Source: Allokutzneria multivorans (GTDB lineage: Bacteria; Actinomycetota; Actinomycetes; Mycobacteriales; Pseudonocardiaceae). From it: a DNA stretch of 64,000 nt. Of the stretch, positions 7,557 through 15,604 are shown piece after piece. The translations under genes and the position numbers were made by a program. The notes beneath the pieces were generated by a model that saw only the letters and a list, made by a program, of their open reading frames with translations, searched no databases and was not told the origin of the DNA. The stretch is taken from contig NZ_BAABAL010000004.1 of the NCBI RefSeq assembly GCF_039537405.1, positions 186,001 through 250,000 of the forward strand, in the 5' to 3' direction. Each line of letters begins with the position of its first letter. Position 1 is the first letter of the stretch.

Positions 7557-7928
7557 TGGCGTTTCCTTTCGTGTGCCGAGGACCGTCGAGTCGGGAGCGA
7601 CACCCCAGAGGCCCCGGTGAGACACCGCACGCTAAACGGAGCGGAGGGTGCCGAGCGGGCCGTTCAGCCAGGATTGAAGTGCGCCTGTGGCGCGCGATTC
7701 GCGCGGCATGATCGGCAGTTGTTCCGCGCGATCCAGAAATGTAGATCGATACCGCACGTTGCGGCTGGGGCGCCGTCGCATGATGAAAAGACGTACTCCT
7801 CGCTGCGCGCGCATCGTGATTCTGTGGAGTTCGCGGAGCCGGGCGGTTCGGCGGCGTTCGTGAGTCTGGTGCGGGTGTCGGCGGCCGGTCGAGCCGATGA
7901 GTTCGAGCTTCGCGGGCACCACACGAGC
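7557..7928. promoter_or_regulatory. Upstream region of the six-cysteine peptide operon
   Basis: 372 bp without a credible gene, between the amine oxidase stop and the peptide start. It is less GC-rich than neighbouring genes in the middle (about 7730-7830). On the minus strand a TAGCGT hexamer lies about 74 nt upstream of the peptide ATG and could be a -10 box, but no good -35 is seen. The promoter of the operon must lie here or further upstream in the oxidase gene. Confidence 0.4.
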
Positions 7929-9176
7929 TCAGCGGAGCTGGGCGGAACTGACGACCGCGACGTCAGCCAGTACTGCTCGGGCGGCGCGTCGCCCGGACAC
8001 CAACGCGCCTTGGATGGAGCTGGTGTCGCGGTGATCACCGGCGACGTAGCGGCGATCGCCGAGGCGCACGGGTTTGCGCAGGCGGTGTGGCGCGGGCATT
8101 GCCGGTAGCGCTCGCGGGATCGCGTAGCGGGCCACGGTCTCCCACGAGCCGGTGTCGACGCCGTAGAGCCGGGCGAGGTGTGAGCGCACGGTCGCCTCGT
8201 CGACGGTGTCTCCGGCGCCGAGCACGGAGGCGGCGATGAGAGCACGGTCCTTCGGGGCGTAGGTGTCGGCGACCTCACTGAGCACGACGGTGTTGACCAC
8301 GGGGCCGCCGGTGCCGTCGAGCACCAGCACCGGCCGCCTCAGCGGGGGCTCAGGCGCGCTGAAGTACCACGTGGTCACCGCGTTCCATCGCGGCGGCTCC
8401 AGTTCCGGCAGCAACGCCGCTGCCACGCTGCCGTCGGTGGCGACCACGACGGCGTCGGCGGTGACGCGTTCACCGTCCATCAACAGGACCCCGTTGCCGG
8501 TCACTTCGGCGACCGGGGTTTGCACGCGCACGGTGCCTTCGGGCAGGCGCGCGGCGAGCTGACGCGGTAGCGCTGCCATGCCCTCTGCGGGCAGAACCGG
8601 TGCTGCACGGCCGAAACTGCGCAGCACCAGGTGGAAGAACCGCGACGAGGTCTCCAGCGCGGGCTCCAGGAACACCCCGGACAGGAAGGGGCGCAGCACG
8701 GCGTCGACCGCCGCGCCGGAGACCGTCCAGCGCGCGAGTTCGGCGCGGGTGGCGCGGTCGTGCGAGGTCACCAGCGTGCGCTCGTCAGCGAAGACATCGC
8801 GTCCGGCGAGCGCGGCCAGCGCGGCGAGGTCCCCGGCGCCGAGCACCCGCTGCGCGAACACCTCCCGCCACGCGTCCGGTCCCGTGCGGGGGTCGGTGAG
8901 GGCGTGCGTGCGACCGTCCTTGCTGACCAGCACTCCAGAGTCGAAAGCCTTGGGCTGCAACGCTCGCAGGTCGACGCGAGTCCGCACCTCCGGGTAGGCG
9001 GGGCACAGGATCTGAAAACCGCGGTCCAGCCGGTAGCCGTCCACCACGTCGGTGCGCACGCGCCCGCCGACCTCGTCGGAGGCCTCCAGCACCTGCACCT
9101 CGACGCCGGCGGAGGCCAGCACCTCGGCCGCGCTCAGACCGGCGAGCCCCGCTCCCACAACCACCACTCTCGTCAC
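7929..9176 (-). CDS. FAD-dependent amine oxidase/desaturase-like oxidoreductase
   Basis: 415 residues, starting with a Rossmann FAD-binding loop (VVVVGAGLAGLSAAEVLASA) followed by LEASDEVGGRVRTD, typical of flavin amine oxidases, protoporphyrinogen oxidases and phytoene desaturases. A C-terminal FAD contact (GDRRYVAGDHRDTSSIQGAL) closes the family pattern. GTG 9176 was chosen because the beta-strand of the Rossmann fold begins two codons later; a longer 5' extension is open but not protein-like. Substrate is unknown. The gene stands alone, with no carotenoid or haem genes nearby. Confidence 0.85.
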   Translation of the reverse strand: MTRVVVVGAGLAGLSAAEVLASAGVEVQVLEASDEVGGRVRTDVVDGYRLDRGFQILCPAYPEVRTRVDLRALQPKAFDSGVLVSKDGRTHALTDPRTGPDAWREVFAQRVLGAGDLAALAALAGRDVFADERTLVTSHDRATRAELARWTVSGAAVDAVLRPFLSGVFLEPALETSSRFFHLVLRSFGRAAPVLPAEGMAALPRQLAARLPEGTVRVQTPVAEVTGNGVLLMDGERVTADAVVVATDGSVAAALLPELEPPRWNAVTTWYFSAPEPPLRRPVLVLDGTGGPVVNTVVLSEVADTYAPKDRALIAASVLGAGDTVDEATVRSHLARLYGVDTGSWETVARYAIPRALPAMPAPHRLRKPVRLGDRRYVAGDHRDTSSIQGALVSGRRAARAVLADVAVVSSAQLR

Positions 9177-9306
9177 ACCAAGACCGTAGGCGTGCCGACG
9201 AGCGCCCGCACTCACAGGGGCGCTCGCGCCGAGGTCCTGCGGTGCTGGCGGCGGGTACCGACCGGGAAACAGGGCGAGTCGTGAGGAGTGAGCGCGTTCG
9301 AGAGCT

Positions 9307-9669
9307 TCACGCAGGAGACCGTCGTTCAAGGGGGAGCACGAGACCGTCGAGACCGGTGACGCCGAGCTTGTGCCGCACGACGGCGGAGCCGTGCACGCGC
9401 AGCGTCCGGTCCTCGGCTTGGCACCGTTGGGCGAACTCGGCCAGGAGCGCGGCGCCCTCCAGGCTGAGATGGCTCACCTCGCTCATGTCGAGCCGCAGCG
9501 TCCGCGCGGGCCGTGCCACAGCCGCTTCGAAGGCACGGGCGAGTTCGCTCGCGGTCTCGGTGGTGACCTCACCTCGAACGTCGACGGTGACCACGTCCGC
9601 GCCCGGACCGGAAATGATCACCGGGGTCACTGTGGCGCCTGCCCGGGGTGAGTCGTCTGTGCTGCCCAT
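9307..9669 (-). CDS. STAS-domain protein (anti-sigma factor antagonist-like)
   Basis: 120 residues with a STAS fold: VDVRGEVTTETASELARAFE, then RTLRLDMSEVSHLSLEGAAL, the position where SpoIIAA/RsbV proteins carry the phosphorylatable Ser in a D-S-S/T-G motif. Here the loop reads HLSLEGAAL, so Ser is present but the canonical sequence is altered. It probably binds an anti-sigma/kinase partner or senses a ligand. No partner kinase is encoded next to it. The DICT-domain gene downstream in the map is oriented the same way but 129 bp away. Confidence 0.8.
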   Translation of the reverse strand: MGSTDDSPRAGATVTPVIISGPGADVVTVDVRGEVTTETASELARAFEAAVARPARTLRLDMSEVSHLSLEGAALLAEFAQRCQAEDRTLRVHGSAVVRHKLGVTGLDGLVLPLERRSPA

Positions 9670-9798
9670 GATCCATCCATCCCTGCTCGCCGATCGCGCG
9701 TCTACAGCTCTTGGCAGAACTCGGACGTGCTCATTCGTCGCCGCGGTGGCTCAGGTTTGGTGGGAGTGCGGACTGTCACCTGACAGGAGCAGTGCGCC

Positions 9799-10977
9799 TC
9801 AGGCGCGCGGTTCGACGGCCGCTTCCACCAGCGTGTTCGGTTCGCGAACGATCGGGATGGGCGCGGTCTGGCCCAGGACGTCCGCGGCCGTCGGTTGTCC
9901 GGGGGGCGCGTTCTCGGTGAGGCTCTCGCGCAGCCGGTCCAGGGGGAGCGGACGGCTGGTGCTGATGACGGTGGCGACCTCGGCGGTGACTCCGACGAAG
10001 GGGTAGGAGTCGGCGAGCGCGGTGCCGATGCGGTCGGCGAGCCTGCGTCCGGTCGCGGTCAGCGCGGGTTCGCTGACGCCGGGCTGCACGAGCAGGAACT
10101 CGGTCTTGGACAGCCGGAAGGCCCGGTCCTGGCGCCGCTGTTCGCGACGGAGCACGTCGGCGATGTTGTTCTCGGTGTGCATGGCCGTGCGCGCGCCGCG
10201 CTGGGCTTCCATGCCCACGAGGTCGTGCACGCGCACCAGCGCCAGACCGAGCGGGAGGGTGTCGGGGGCGCTGAGCCCGAGCCACGGCGCGAGCGTGCCC
10301 GAGGAGTGCAGGCCGGTCCACGGGTCGCGGCCGAACCCGCGATCGGCGTCGACCTTCTCGCGGAGGTCGAGGTAGTTGGTTCGGGTGCGCTCCAACTGGG
10401 AGAGCAGGTGTCGCACGATCGCCTCGGTCCGCAGCTCGACCTCGGAGGCGGGGTCCTCGACCACGGAGCGCAGCACCCGGTCCAGTCCGGCACGCGCGGA
10501 GGGGGGCAGACGGTCACCGAGGGCATCGCGCAGGCGCACCGCCTCCGCGTAGGCCTCGTCGCGCCGCAACCCCCAGCGCCCCTCGAACAACCGGGCGGAC
10601 TCCAGCGAACTCGCCCGCGCCTCGACGCGCTCCAGGTCGTGGGCGACGACGGCGGCGCCGAAGGTGGGGGAGAGCACCACCACCGACCACTCGCGGGCGA
10701 GTTCTTCCCCTTCCCGCAGCAGCACCGGTGCCACGCCGTGCGGCAGGTCGGGCCGGACGCGGTCCACCAGCCCGACCACCGTGCAGCTGGCGAGCGCGGC
10801 CAGCTCGGTGTAGACGCGACGCTCGCGCTCGAAGTACGGCAGCCGCTGGAACATCGCGATCACCAGCATGTCCTGCCCGCCGGAGGCGAGCGCCGCTCGC
10901 TCGACCGCGTGCGAGGCCAGCACCAGCGCGCGCTTGGTGAGCACGCCGCTGCGCGGCGGCGGATCGTTGTGTGCCAT
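9799..10977 (-). CDS. DICT sensory domain protein with degenerate GGDEF-like C-terminus
   Basis: 392 residues. The N-terminal ~150 residues resemble DICT sensor domains (LVIAMFQRLPYFERERRVYT; VVLSPTFGAAVVAHDLE), which sense light or redox cues in actinobacterial and cyanobacterial regulators. A helical linker leads to a C-terminal region (about 235-370) with GGDEF-like spacing (LALVRVHDL..., FRLSKTEFLLVQP) but no GGDEF signature, so no cyclase activity is expected. It probably acts as a ligand-binding or signalling protein. The start ATG 10977 is 190 bp from the next gene. Confidence 0.72.
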   Translation of the reverse strand: MAHNDPPPRSGVLTKRALVLASHAVERAALASGGQDMLVIAMFQRLPYFERERRVYTELAALASCTVVGLVDRVRPDLPHGVAPVLLREGEELAREWSVVVLSPTFGAAVVAHDLERVEARASSLESARLFEGRWGLRRDEAYAEAVRLRDALGDRLPPSARAGLDRVLRSVVEDPASEVELRTEAIVRHLLSQLERTRTNYLDLREKVDADRGFGRDPWTGLHSSGTLAPWLGLSAPDTLPLGLALVRVHDLVGMEAQRGARTAMHTENNIADVLRREQRRQDRAFRLSKTEFLLVQPGVSEPALTATGRRLADRIGTALADSYPFVGVTAEVATVISTSRPLPLDRLRESLTENAPPGQPTAADVLGQTAPIPIVREPNTLVEAAVEPRA

Positions 10978-11167
10978 GAGTTCCCGCTCCGAGACGCTCG
11001 AAGGTCGGACAGGGCGTCACGCAGGCTAACCCCGCGCTGAGCCTGCTCGTGCCAGACCGGCGACGACTACCGTCAGCGACCGGTCGCGCGTGCGACCTAG
11101 CAGGCATGCTCGGTGAATGCCCAAGAGAAGGCGGGATCGAGAATCACCTGACCGGGTGGGTGTGGCC

Positions 11168-12649
11168 TCAGCTCGTCGCAGAACGTGCCTGGGCGCGCAG
11201 GGCTTTCTTGTCGGGTTTGCCTTGCGGTGAGGTCGGGATCGCGTCCAGGAACGTGATGGAGGCGGGGACCGCTTCGGCGATGAGCCGGGTTCTGACCCAG
11301 GCTCGGAGCTGTTCGGCGTCGGTGTCCGGGGCGACGACGAACGCGTGGATCGCCTCGCCGGTCCGGTCGTCGGGTGCTCCGACGACGACGGCTTCGCGGA
11401 CCGCCGGGTGGCTGGACAGCGCGTCCTCGATCGGGCCGGCGTAGTGGTTGTAGCCGTTGACGATGATGATGTCCTTGATCCGGCCGACCAGGTAGAGGTA
11501 GCCGTCGGCGTCGAAGCGGCCGAGGTCACCGGTGTGCAGCCAGCCGCCGCGCAGCACCGCTGCTGTCAGCTCGGGGCGGTTCCAGTAGCCGGACATGACC
11601 GAGTCGCCCTTGACGCACACCTCGCCGATCTCGCCGACGGGGACCGGACCGCCGTCCTCGGCGCGCAGCTCGACAGCGACTCCCGGCAGCGGTTTGCCCA
11701 CGGAGGCAAGCAGTTCGGGGCGGGCGTCCAGTGCGGCGGCGTGGTCGGCGGCGCCGAGCATCGCGATCGCGGCCGCCTCGGTGCTCGCGTAGGTCTGCAC
11801 CAGCCTCGCGCCGAAGCGGTCCAGTGCCTGGCGCAGCCGCGCGGGCGCGATGGGCGAACTCCCGTAGCTGAGCGAGCGCAACGTGCTGAGATCGGCGTCG
11901 GCGTGGTCGAGCAGCCGGTACAACCACGACGGGTAGAGGAAGGTCATCGCCATCGGAGACCGCTCGACCGCCGCGACGAACTCGGCGCGGTCGAAGCCGT
12001 CGAAGATCTCCACCGCGACGCCGAAGCGGAGCATGTTCAGCGCCGCGTCGCCGGAGCCGTGCGCGAAGGGGGTGACCAGCAGGAAACGCATGCCCTCCGG
12101 CATGGTCGAGGTGCCGGAGCCCCACGAGCGGGTGGAGGCTCCGAGCGCGGCGTAGCTGCTGGGCACTCCCTTGGGCAGGCCAGTGGTGCCGCTGGTGTAG
12201 AGCACTCGCGCGATGTCCTGCTCGCGCGCGGCGACCGGAACGGGCTCGCTGGACTCGGTTCGCGCTGCGGCGGTCACCTCGTCGAGCGTCAGCACCAAGG
12301 CGACGTCGAGGTCGCCCGGCGCCTCGCAGATCAGCGCGGCTGCGCCGGAATCGCTTGCTACGTAAGGCAAATCGGCCAGTCCTGGCACGAGCGGTGTGAA
12401 GCGCAGTCCGAGCAGGAACGCGGCGAACCGGATCACGAACGCCTCCGGGCGGTTGCCGGTGACGAGCACCAGGCCGTCACCACGTCGCAGGCCGAACCGG
12501 CTCAGTGCTCGCGCCGTCCGGTACACCTGCGCGAGCAGCTCGGAGTAGGTCAGATCGTGTCCCCGGTGGGACAGCGCGACCTTGTCCCGGTGCGCTGCGA
12601 GCGCCTCGATCGCGCTGCTGACGTACCACGCCGGAGCGTTGTCGGTCAT
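11168..12649 (-). CDS. AMP-binding acyl-CoA synthetase/ligase
   Basis: 493 residues of the ANL superfamily. Core motifs: A3 YTSGTTGLPKGV, A5 YASTEAAAI, A7 WLHTGDLGRFDADG, A8 GRIKDIIIVNGYNHY and the catalytic Lys near the end in SPQGKPDKKAL. This fits an adenylating enzyme making acyl-AMP and then acyl-CoA or acyl-ACP; the acyl substrate is unknown. It is divergent from the TetR gene at 12730 across a 77-bp region holding a perfect palindromic operator, so it is probably repressed by that TetR and induced by its substrate or product. Confidence 0.88.
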   Translation of the reverse strand: MTDNAPAWYVSSAIEALAAHRDKVALSHRGHDLTYSELLAQVYRTARALSRFGLRRGDGLVLVTGNRPEAFVIRFAAFLLGLRFTPLVPGLADLPYVASDSGAAALICEAPGDLDVALVLTLDEVTAAARTESSEPVPVAAREQDIARVLYTSGTTGLPKGVPSSYAALGASTRSWGSGTSTMPEGMRFLLVTPFAHGSGDAALNMLRFGVAVEIFDGFDRAEFVAAVERSPMAMTFLYPSWLYRLLDHADADLSTLRSLSYGSSPIAPARLRQALDRFGARLVQTYASTEAAAIAMLGAADHAAALDARPELLASVGKPLPGVAVELRAEDGGPVPVGEIGEVCVKGDSVMSGYWNRPELTAAVLRGGWLHTGDLGRFDADGYLYLVGRIKDIIIVNGYNHYAGPIEDALSSHPAVREAVVVGAPDDRTGEAIHAFVVAPDTDAEQLRAWVRTRLIAEAVPASITFLDAIPTSPQGKPDKKALRAQARSATS

Positions 12650-12660
12650 CGTCGCCCTCC

Positions 12661-12689
12661 CCGTTAATCTAACGGTCTTAGATTAACGG
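12661..12689. promoter_or_regulatory. Palindromic operator between acyl ligase and TetR genes
   Basis: Perfect inverted repeat: CCGTTAATCTAA (12661-12672), 5-bp spacer CGGTC, TTAGATTAACGG (12678-12689). It is AT-rich in a GC-rich region and lies 11 bp from the ligase start and about 40 bp from the TetR start. This is the classic place for autoregulated TetR control of a divergent enzyme gene. Confidence 0.82.
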
Positions 12690-12729
12690 TAAGCTACAGC
12701 GAGCCCGGTGACGCCCGCAAGGAGGTGTG

Positions 12730-13425
12730 ATGCCACCGCGAAGAGGCAGGCCGCCCGCCGTGGAAGCGACCCTGCGCCCGGAGGCCATCGTGGCCGCCGC
12801 GCTGACGATCATGCGCGAGGACGGGCTGGACGGGCTCACCATGAGCCGTGTCGCCGACCGCCTCGCGGTGCGCACCGCCTCGCTCTACTGGCACGTCCGC
12901 AACAAGGAGGAGCTGCTCGACCTGCTCCTGGACGCGGTCGCGGGGGCGCAGGACCTGTCCGAGCACGTCGTCGAGGACGACTGGCGGGCCAGCCTCGCCG
13001 CGATCATGCGGGCGATGCGTCGGCACATGCTCGACCACCGCGACTCGGCCCGGCTCTTCGCCGGACGGTTCACCACCGGCCCCGGCCAGCTGCGCTACAT
13101 CGAGACGGTGCTGGGCGTGCTGCGCGGCGCCGGGCTGTCCAAGCGCGACGCCGCGTACGCGGTGTTCCTGGTGTCCACCTTCCTGATCGGCTTCGTCGGC
13201 CGGGAACAGGCCCCGCTGTCGGCAGCGGTCAGCGCCGGAGTTTCCCCGCGCACCTACCTCGACGAGCTCGGCGCGCGGTTGGCGGCCCTGCCCGAGGACG
13301 GCTTCCCGCACATCGTCGAGCTGGCCGCCGACCTGGTCGCCCCCGATCTGGACAGCAGGTTCGAGTTCGCCCTCGACCGCCTGCTGGACGGCCTCGAAGC
13401 GCTCAGGGAATCAGGGCCGGGCTAG
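12730..13425 (+). CDS. TetR-family transcriptional regulator
   Basis: 231 residues. The N-terminal HTH reads AALTIMREDGLDGLTMSRVA, then ASLYWHVRNKEELLDLLLDA, the pattern of TetR proteins (W-H-V variant as in TetR/TetR_C classes). The C-terminal domain is helical and would bind the inducer. RBS AAGGAGG (12719-12725) is 4 nt from ATG 12730; GTG 12727 is also in frame. It probably represses itself and the divergent acyl ligase through the palindrome at 12661-12689. Its TAG stop is formed by the left CTAG of the small element at 13422-13498. Confidence 0.88.
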   Translation: MPPRRGRPPAVEATLRPEAIVAAALTIMREDGLDGLTMSRVADRLAVRTASLYWHVRNKEELLDLLLDAVAGAQDLSEHVVEDDWRASLAAIMRAMRRHMLDHRDSARLFAGRFTTGPGQLRYIETVLGVLRGAGLSKRDAAYAVFLVSTFLIGFVGREQAPLSAAVSAGVSPRTYLDELGARLAALPEDGFPHIVELAADLVAPDLDSRFEFALDRLLDGLEALRESGPG

Positions 13426-13498
13426 GCCCCTGTCCTGCAAACCCCGGCGGCACCGTGACCGGAACACGCGGCGCAACCGCTTACAGGACAGGCGCTAG
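13422..13498. mobile_element. MITE-like element, 77-bp internally deleted copy
   Basis: CTAG at both ends (13422-13425, 13495-13498) with inverted termini: CTAGGCCCCTGTCCTGCAA, and on the other strand CTAGCGCCTGTCCTGTAAG. The interior (CACCGTGACCGGAACACGCG) matches the end region of the full copies at 3621-3838 and 31209-31416, but the GGTCTTGAAGACC core is missing. It occupies the whole gap between two convergent genes. The TAG of the left site ends the TetR gene, and the CTA of the right site ends the esterase-like gene on the other strand. Confidence 0.82.
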
Positions 13499-14607
13499 GC
13501 GGTGTTGATGTGCAGCACGACATCGGCACCGTCGAGCAGTGTCCGGTCGATCGGGAAGTAGCCGCGCATCGGGTTGAAGGGTGGGCGCTTGCGGCCCGGT
13601 GCGACCTCGGTCGTCAGCCCCCAAGTGCAGAATTGGCTCTGCAGAAGGCTTTCGTAGGTGCCGGCCTCGGGCTCGGGTAGCTCGATGGTCGCGCTGGTGC
13701 CGAGGCTGGAGGCGATGACGCGGTACCGCTCGCCCAGCAGGGAAGCCACGATCGCGCCGGCGGAGTGGAAGGTGACCTCGTTGTCTCCCATGGCCATGGT
13801 GCTCGGGCTGCGCTGCAAGTGGAGGTTGTGCGAGTAGACCAGCGTCGGACCGCGTCGCGCCTCGATCGCGCGGATGTCGATGAGGTGCTGCGCCATGAGG
13901 GTGTCCCGCGTCGCGGTGAGGAGGGGGAGCCGCTCCGCCGGAGCGAGCCGCCGCGCGCACTGCTTGTGGTAGCGCAACAGGTCCAGCGCCGCGCCGAGGT
14001 GGATCTTCACCCGGAGCCACTCCTCGCGCGGCATCTCGGGGGAGCGGGCGTGCAGCGTGGTCAGCATGTCGTCGGCGATCACGCGGAGCTGGTCGGCCTC
14101 GGCGGTGGCGCCGACGGACGTGGCGGGGTCCATCACGGCCTCGACGCGGCTCCACTGCTCGTCCTCGCCGACCAGCTCCGCGAAGTCCACGTCGAGGCCG
14201 AGGCGGTCGCGGGCGTACTCAAGATAAGTGCGCGGGCTCGGCGCGCTCATCGTCTCCATCGGAGCGTCGAAACCGTGCAGGGACAAGCGTTCCGGTGCCG
14301 GGTGACCGTCGTTGTACTCGCGCATCCAAGCGATGAGCTGCCGGTTGCCGTCGAGCAGGCCGAAGTCGTGGGAGAAGCCTGCGCGCAGCACCTCGTCGAG
14401 CGTGCCGACACCCTCCAGCACGAAGTCGTTCACGGCGAGCGCGGCCACCCGGTCGATCTCCAGGGCCACGGAACGGAAACCGCGCTCGACGAGGCGGGGG
14501 AGCAGCTCGTTGCGCAGCCGCGCGAACGCGGGCTCCTGGTGGGTCGGCTCGCCCCACCCCAGCAGCTCGCAGGAGGAGGGCACGAAGGCGTTGATGTCCT
14601 GGCTCAT
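13495..14607 (-). CDS. Erythromycin esterase-like protein
   Basis: 370 residues resembling the EreA/EreB superfamily. The opening GWGEPTHQEPAFARLRNELL supplies the Glu/His metal or catalytic pair, followed by FRSVALEIDRVAALAVNDFV; a later His-containing motif is VYSHNLHLQRS. Ere enzymes hydrolyse macrolide lactones by a metal-independent mechanism; many actinobacterial homologues have unknown substrates. The start MSQDINAFVPS at 14607 was chosen because the family block begins about 15 residues later; upstream frame sequence is not protein-like. Possibly a resistance or cell-wall hydrolase. Confidence 0.75.
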   Translation of the reverse strand: MSQDINAFVPSSCELLGWGEPTHQEPAFARLRNELLPRLVERGFRSVALEIDRVAALAVNDFVLEGVGTLDEVLRAGFSHDFGLLDGNRQLIAWMREYNDGHPAPERLSLHGFDAPMETMSAPSPRTYLEYARDRLGLDVDFAELVGEDEQWSRVEAVMDPATSVGATAEADQLRVIADDMLTTLHARSPEMPREEWLRVKIHLGAALDLLRYHKQCARRLAPAERLPLLTATRDTLMAQHLIDIRAIEARRGPTLVYSHNLHLQRSPSTMAMGDNEVTFHSAGAIVASLLGERYRVIASSLGTSATIELPEPEAGTYESLLQSQFCTWGLTTEVAPGRKRPPFNPMRGYFPIDRTLLDGADVVLHINTA

Positions 14608-14716
14608 GAGACTCAAACTTATCGTTGAACATCCGAGTGAAACTTTGGCCGAGAAGCCGGTGCTGCTCGCGCGCAAAGCCTCAAAGCTGGAACAGCGTCG
14701 CCTAGAGTTCGTGGTC

Positions 14717-15151
14717 ATGAAGCCGTTCCCGATGGCGTTCGCGCGGATCCAGGGCGAGTTCTCCGGCACGAGCTGGGAGGCCGTTGCCCAGCGCTTCGAC
14801 GAGCTGCGCCGGGAGAACGAGGACTTCGCGGAGCACCAGTACGTGCGCGACATCGTGACCAGCGTGCTCGACAGCGGTGTGGCCGACCGCTTGGGCGTGA
14901 CCACGTCGATGCACGACCTCGTCGTGGTGTCGCTGGAGGTGACGGGCGGGTTCTACGAGACGATCAAGGTGCACGCGCCCGGCCCGCTGACCCGGGTCGA
15001 GCCCGGTTGCTTCGTGCTCACCTTCTCCGGCCGCAAGAAGCGCAGGCACGGGCGCGAGGTGATCGAGCAGCACTCGATCACCGACGCCGTGCCCGCGTTC
15101 TGGCGCCTGGTCGAGGACAAGTTCGGCATCACCCCCGTTCGCTCGCGGTAG
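14717..15151 (+). CDS. Conserved hypothetical protein (144 aa)
   Basis: A soluble 144-residue protein beginning MKPFPMAFARIQGEF and ending KFGITPVRSR, with mixed alpha/beta character and no signal peptide, membrane segment or known motif. Codon use is normal for the window. It is divergent from the esterase-like gene across about 110 bp, so the two may share a regulatory region. GTG 14711 is a possible alternative start. Function unknown. Confidence 0.65.
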   Translation: MKPFPMAFARIQGEFSGTSWEAVAQRFDELRRENEDFAEHQYVRDIVTSVLDSGVADRLGVTTSMHDLVVVSLEVTGGFYETIKVHAPGPLTRVEPGCFVLTFSGRKKRRHGREVIEQHSITDAVPAFWRLVEDKFGITPVRSR

Positions 15152-15422
15152 AGCTTCGCGGTAGAGCGCTGTCACTACGCGATCCTGACGCGGCCCCGGA
15201 ATCACCCTTCGTGACGCATCGCCCCCGCTCAGTGAGTCACGGGCCGATCACGGGAGAGTGACGGCGGCGACATGCCCGCGCTCGCGCCGTCAACAACGCG
15301 TAAAGGACCCGTTCGCGGGTGTCAAGGACGCGTCAGTCGGCCCGGGAAGGCCGGATTCCTGACGCACTCTTCCGGGTGATGGCGCCGCTCCCTGGCGCCG
15401 TGAGCGGGAGAGGAGCACGCCC
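15152..15422 (+). promoter_or_regulatory. kdp leader region with nested hairpin
   Basis: A 271-bp gene-free leader before the kdp genes. A nested hairpin lies at 15330-15365: outer stem GCGTCAG/CTGACGC with inner CGGCC/GGCCG. A second stem candidate is GGCGCC (about 15384-15399). There is no T-run, so it is not an obvious intrinsic terminator. It may be a regulatory leader (c-di-AMP control of kdp is known in other bacteria), but I do not see a recognisable riboswitch consensus. Confidence 0.4.
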
Positions 15423-15506
15423 GTGGCCGACCTGGCCTACGCGTTGCTGCTGATCGGTGTGTTCCTGGTACTGGCGCTGGCTGTGCGCGGTTTGGAGCGG
15501 TTGTGA
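15423..15506 (+). CDS. 27-residue membrane peptide upstream of kdpF
   Basis: From GTG 15423 the frame encodes one hydrophobic helix (LAYALLLIGVFLVLALAV) and an RGLERL tail, then TGA. RBS GGGAGAGGAG lies about 8 nt upstream. The next start (kdpF, GTG 15503) overlaps its stop, so it is the first cistron of the kdp operon. Similar tiny ORFs ending in G-L/V-E-R-L precede kdpF in other actinobacteria as I recall. It may be a Kdp-associated subunit like KdpF. Confidence 0.6.
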   Translation: MADLAYALLLIGVFLVLALAVRGLERL

Positions 15507-15604
15507 GCGGCACGGGCCTTCTGGCCAATTCCGTCGGCGGCGTGCTCGCGCTGCTGTTGATCGTCTACCTGTTCATCGCGCTGATCAGGCCGGAGAAGTT
15601 CTGA
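15503..15604 (+). CDS. kdpF: KdpF, small stabilising subunit of the K+ ATPase
   Basis: 33 residues: a single hydrophobic helix (GGVLALLLIVYLFIALI) followed by the family end RPEKF. KdpF is a one-helix lipid-like stabiliser of the KdpFABC complex. GTG 15503 overlaps the stop of the preceding small ORF, and its own TGA overlaps the kdpA ATG (TGATG). Confidence 0.85.
   Translation: MSGTGLLANSVGGVLALLLIVYLFIALIRPEKF

Noticed and set aside
15330..15365. c-di-AMP (ydaO) riboswitch before kdp
   Set aside because: The hairpin is real, but I could not match the ydaO consensus blocks, so only a structured leader is reported.
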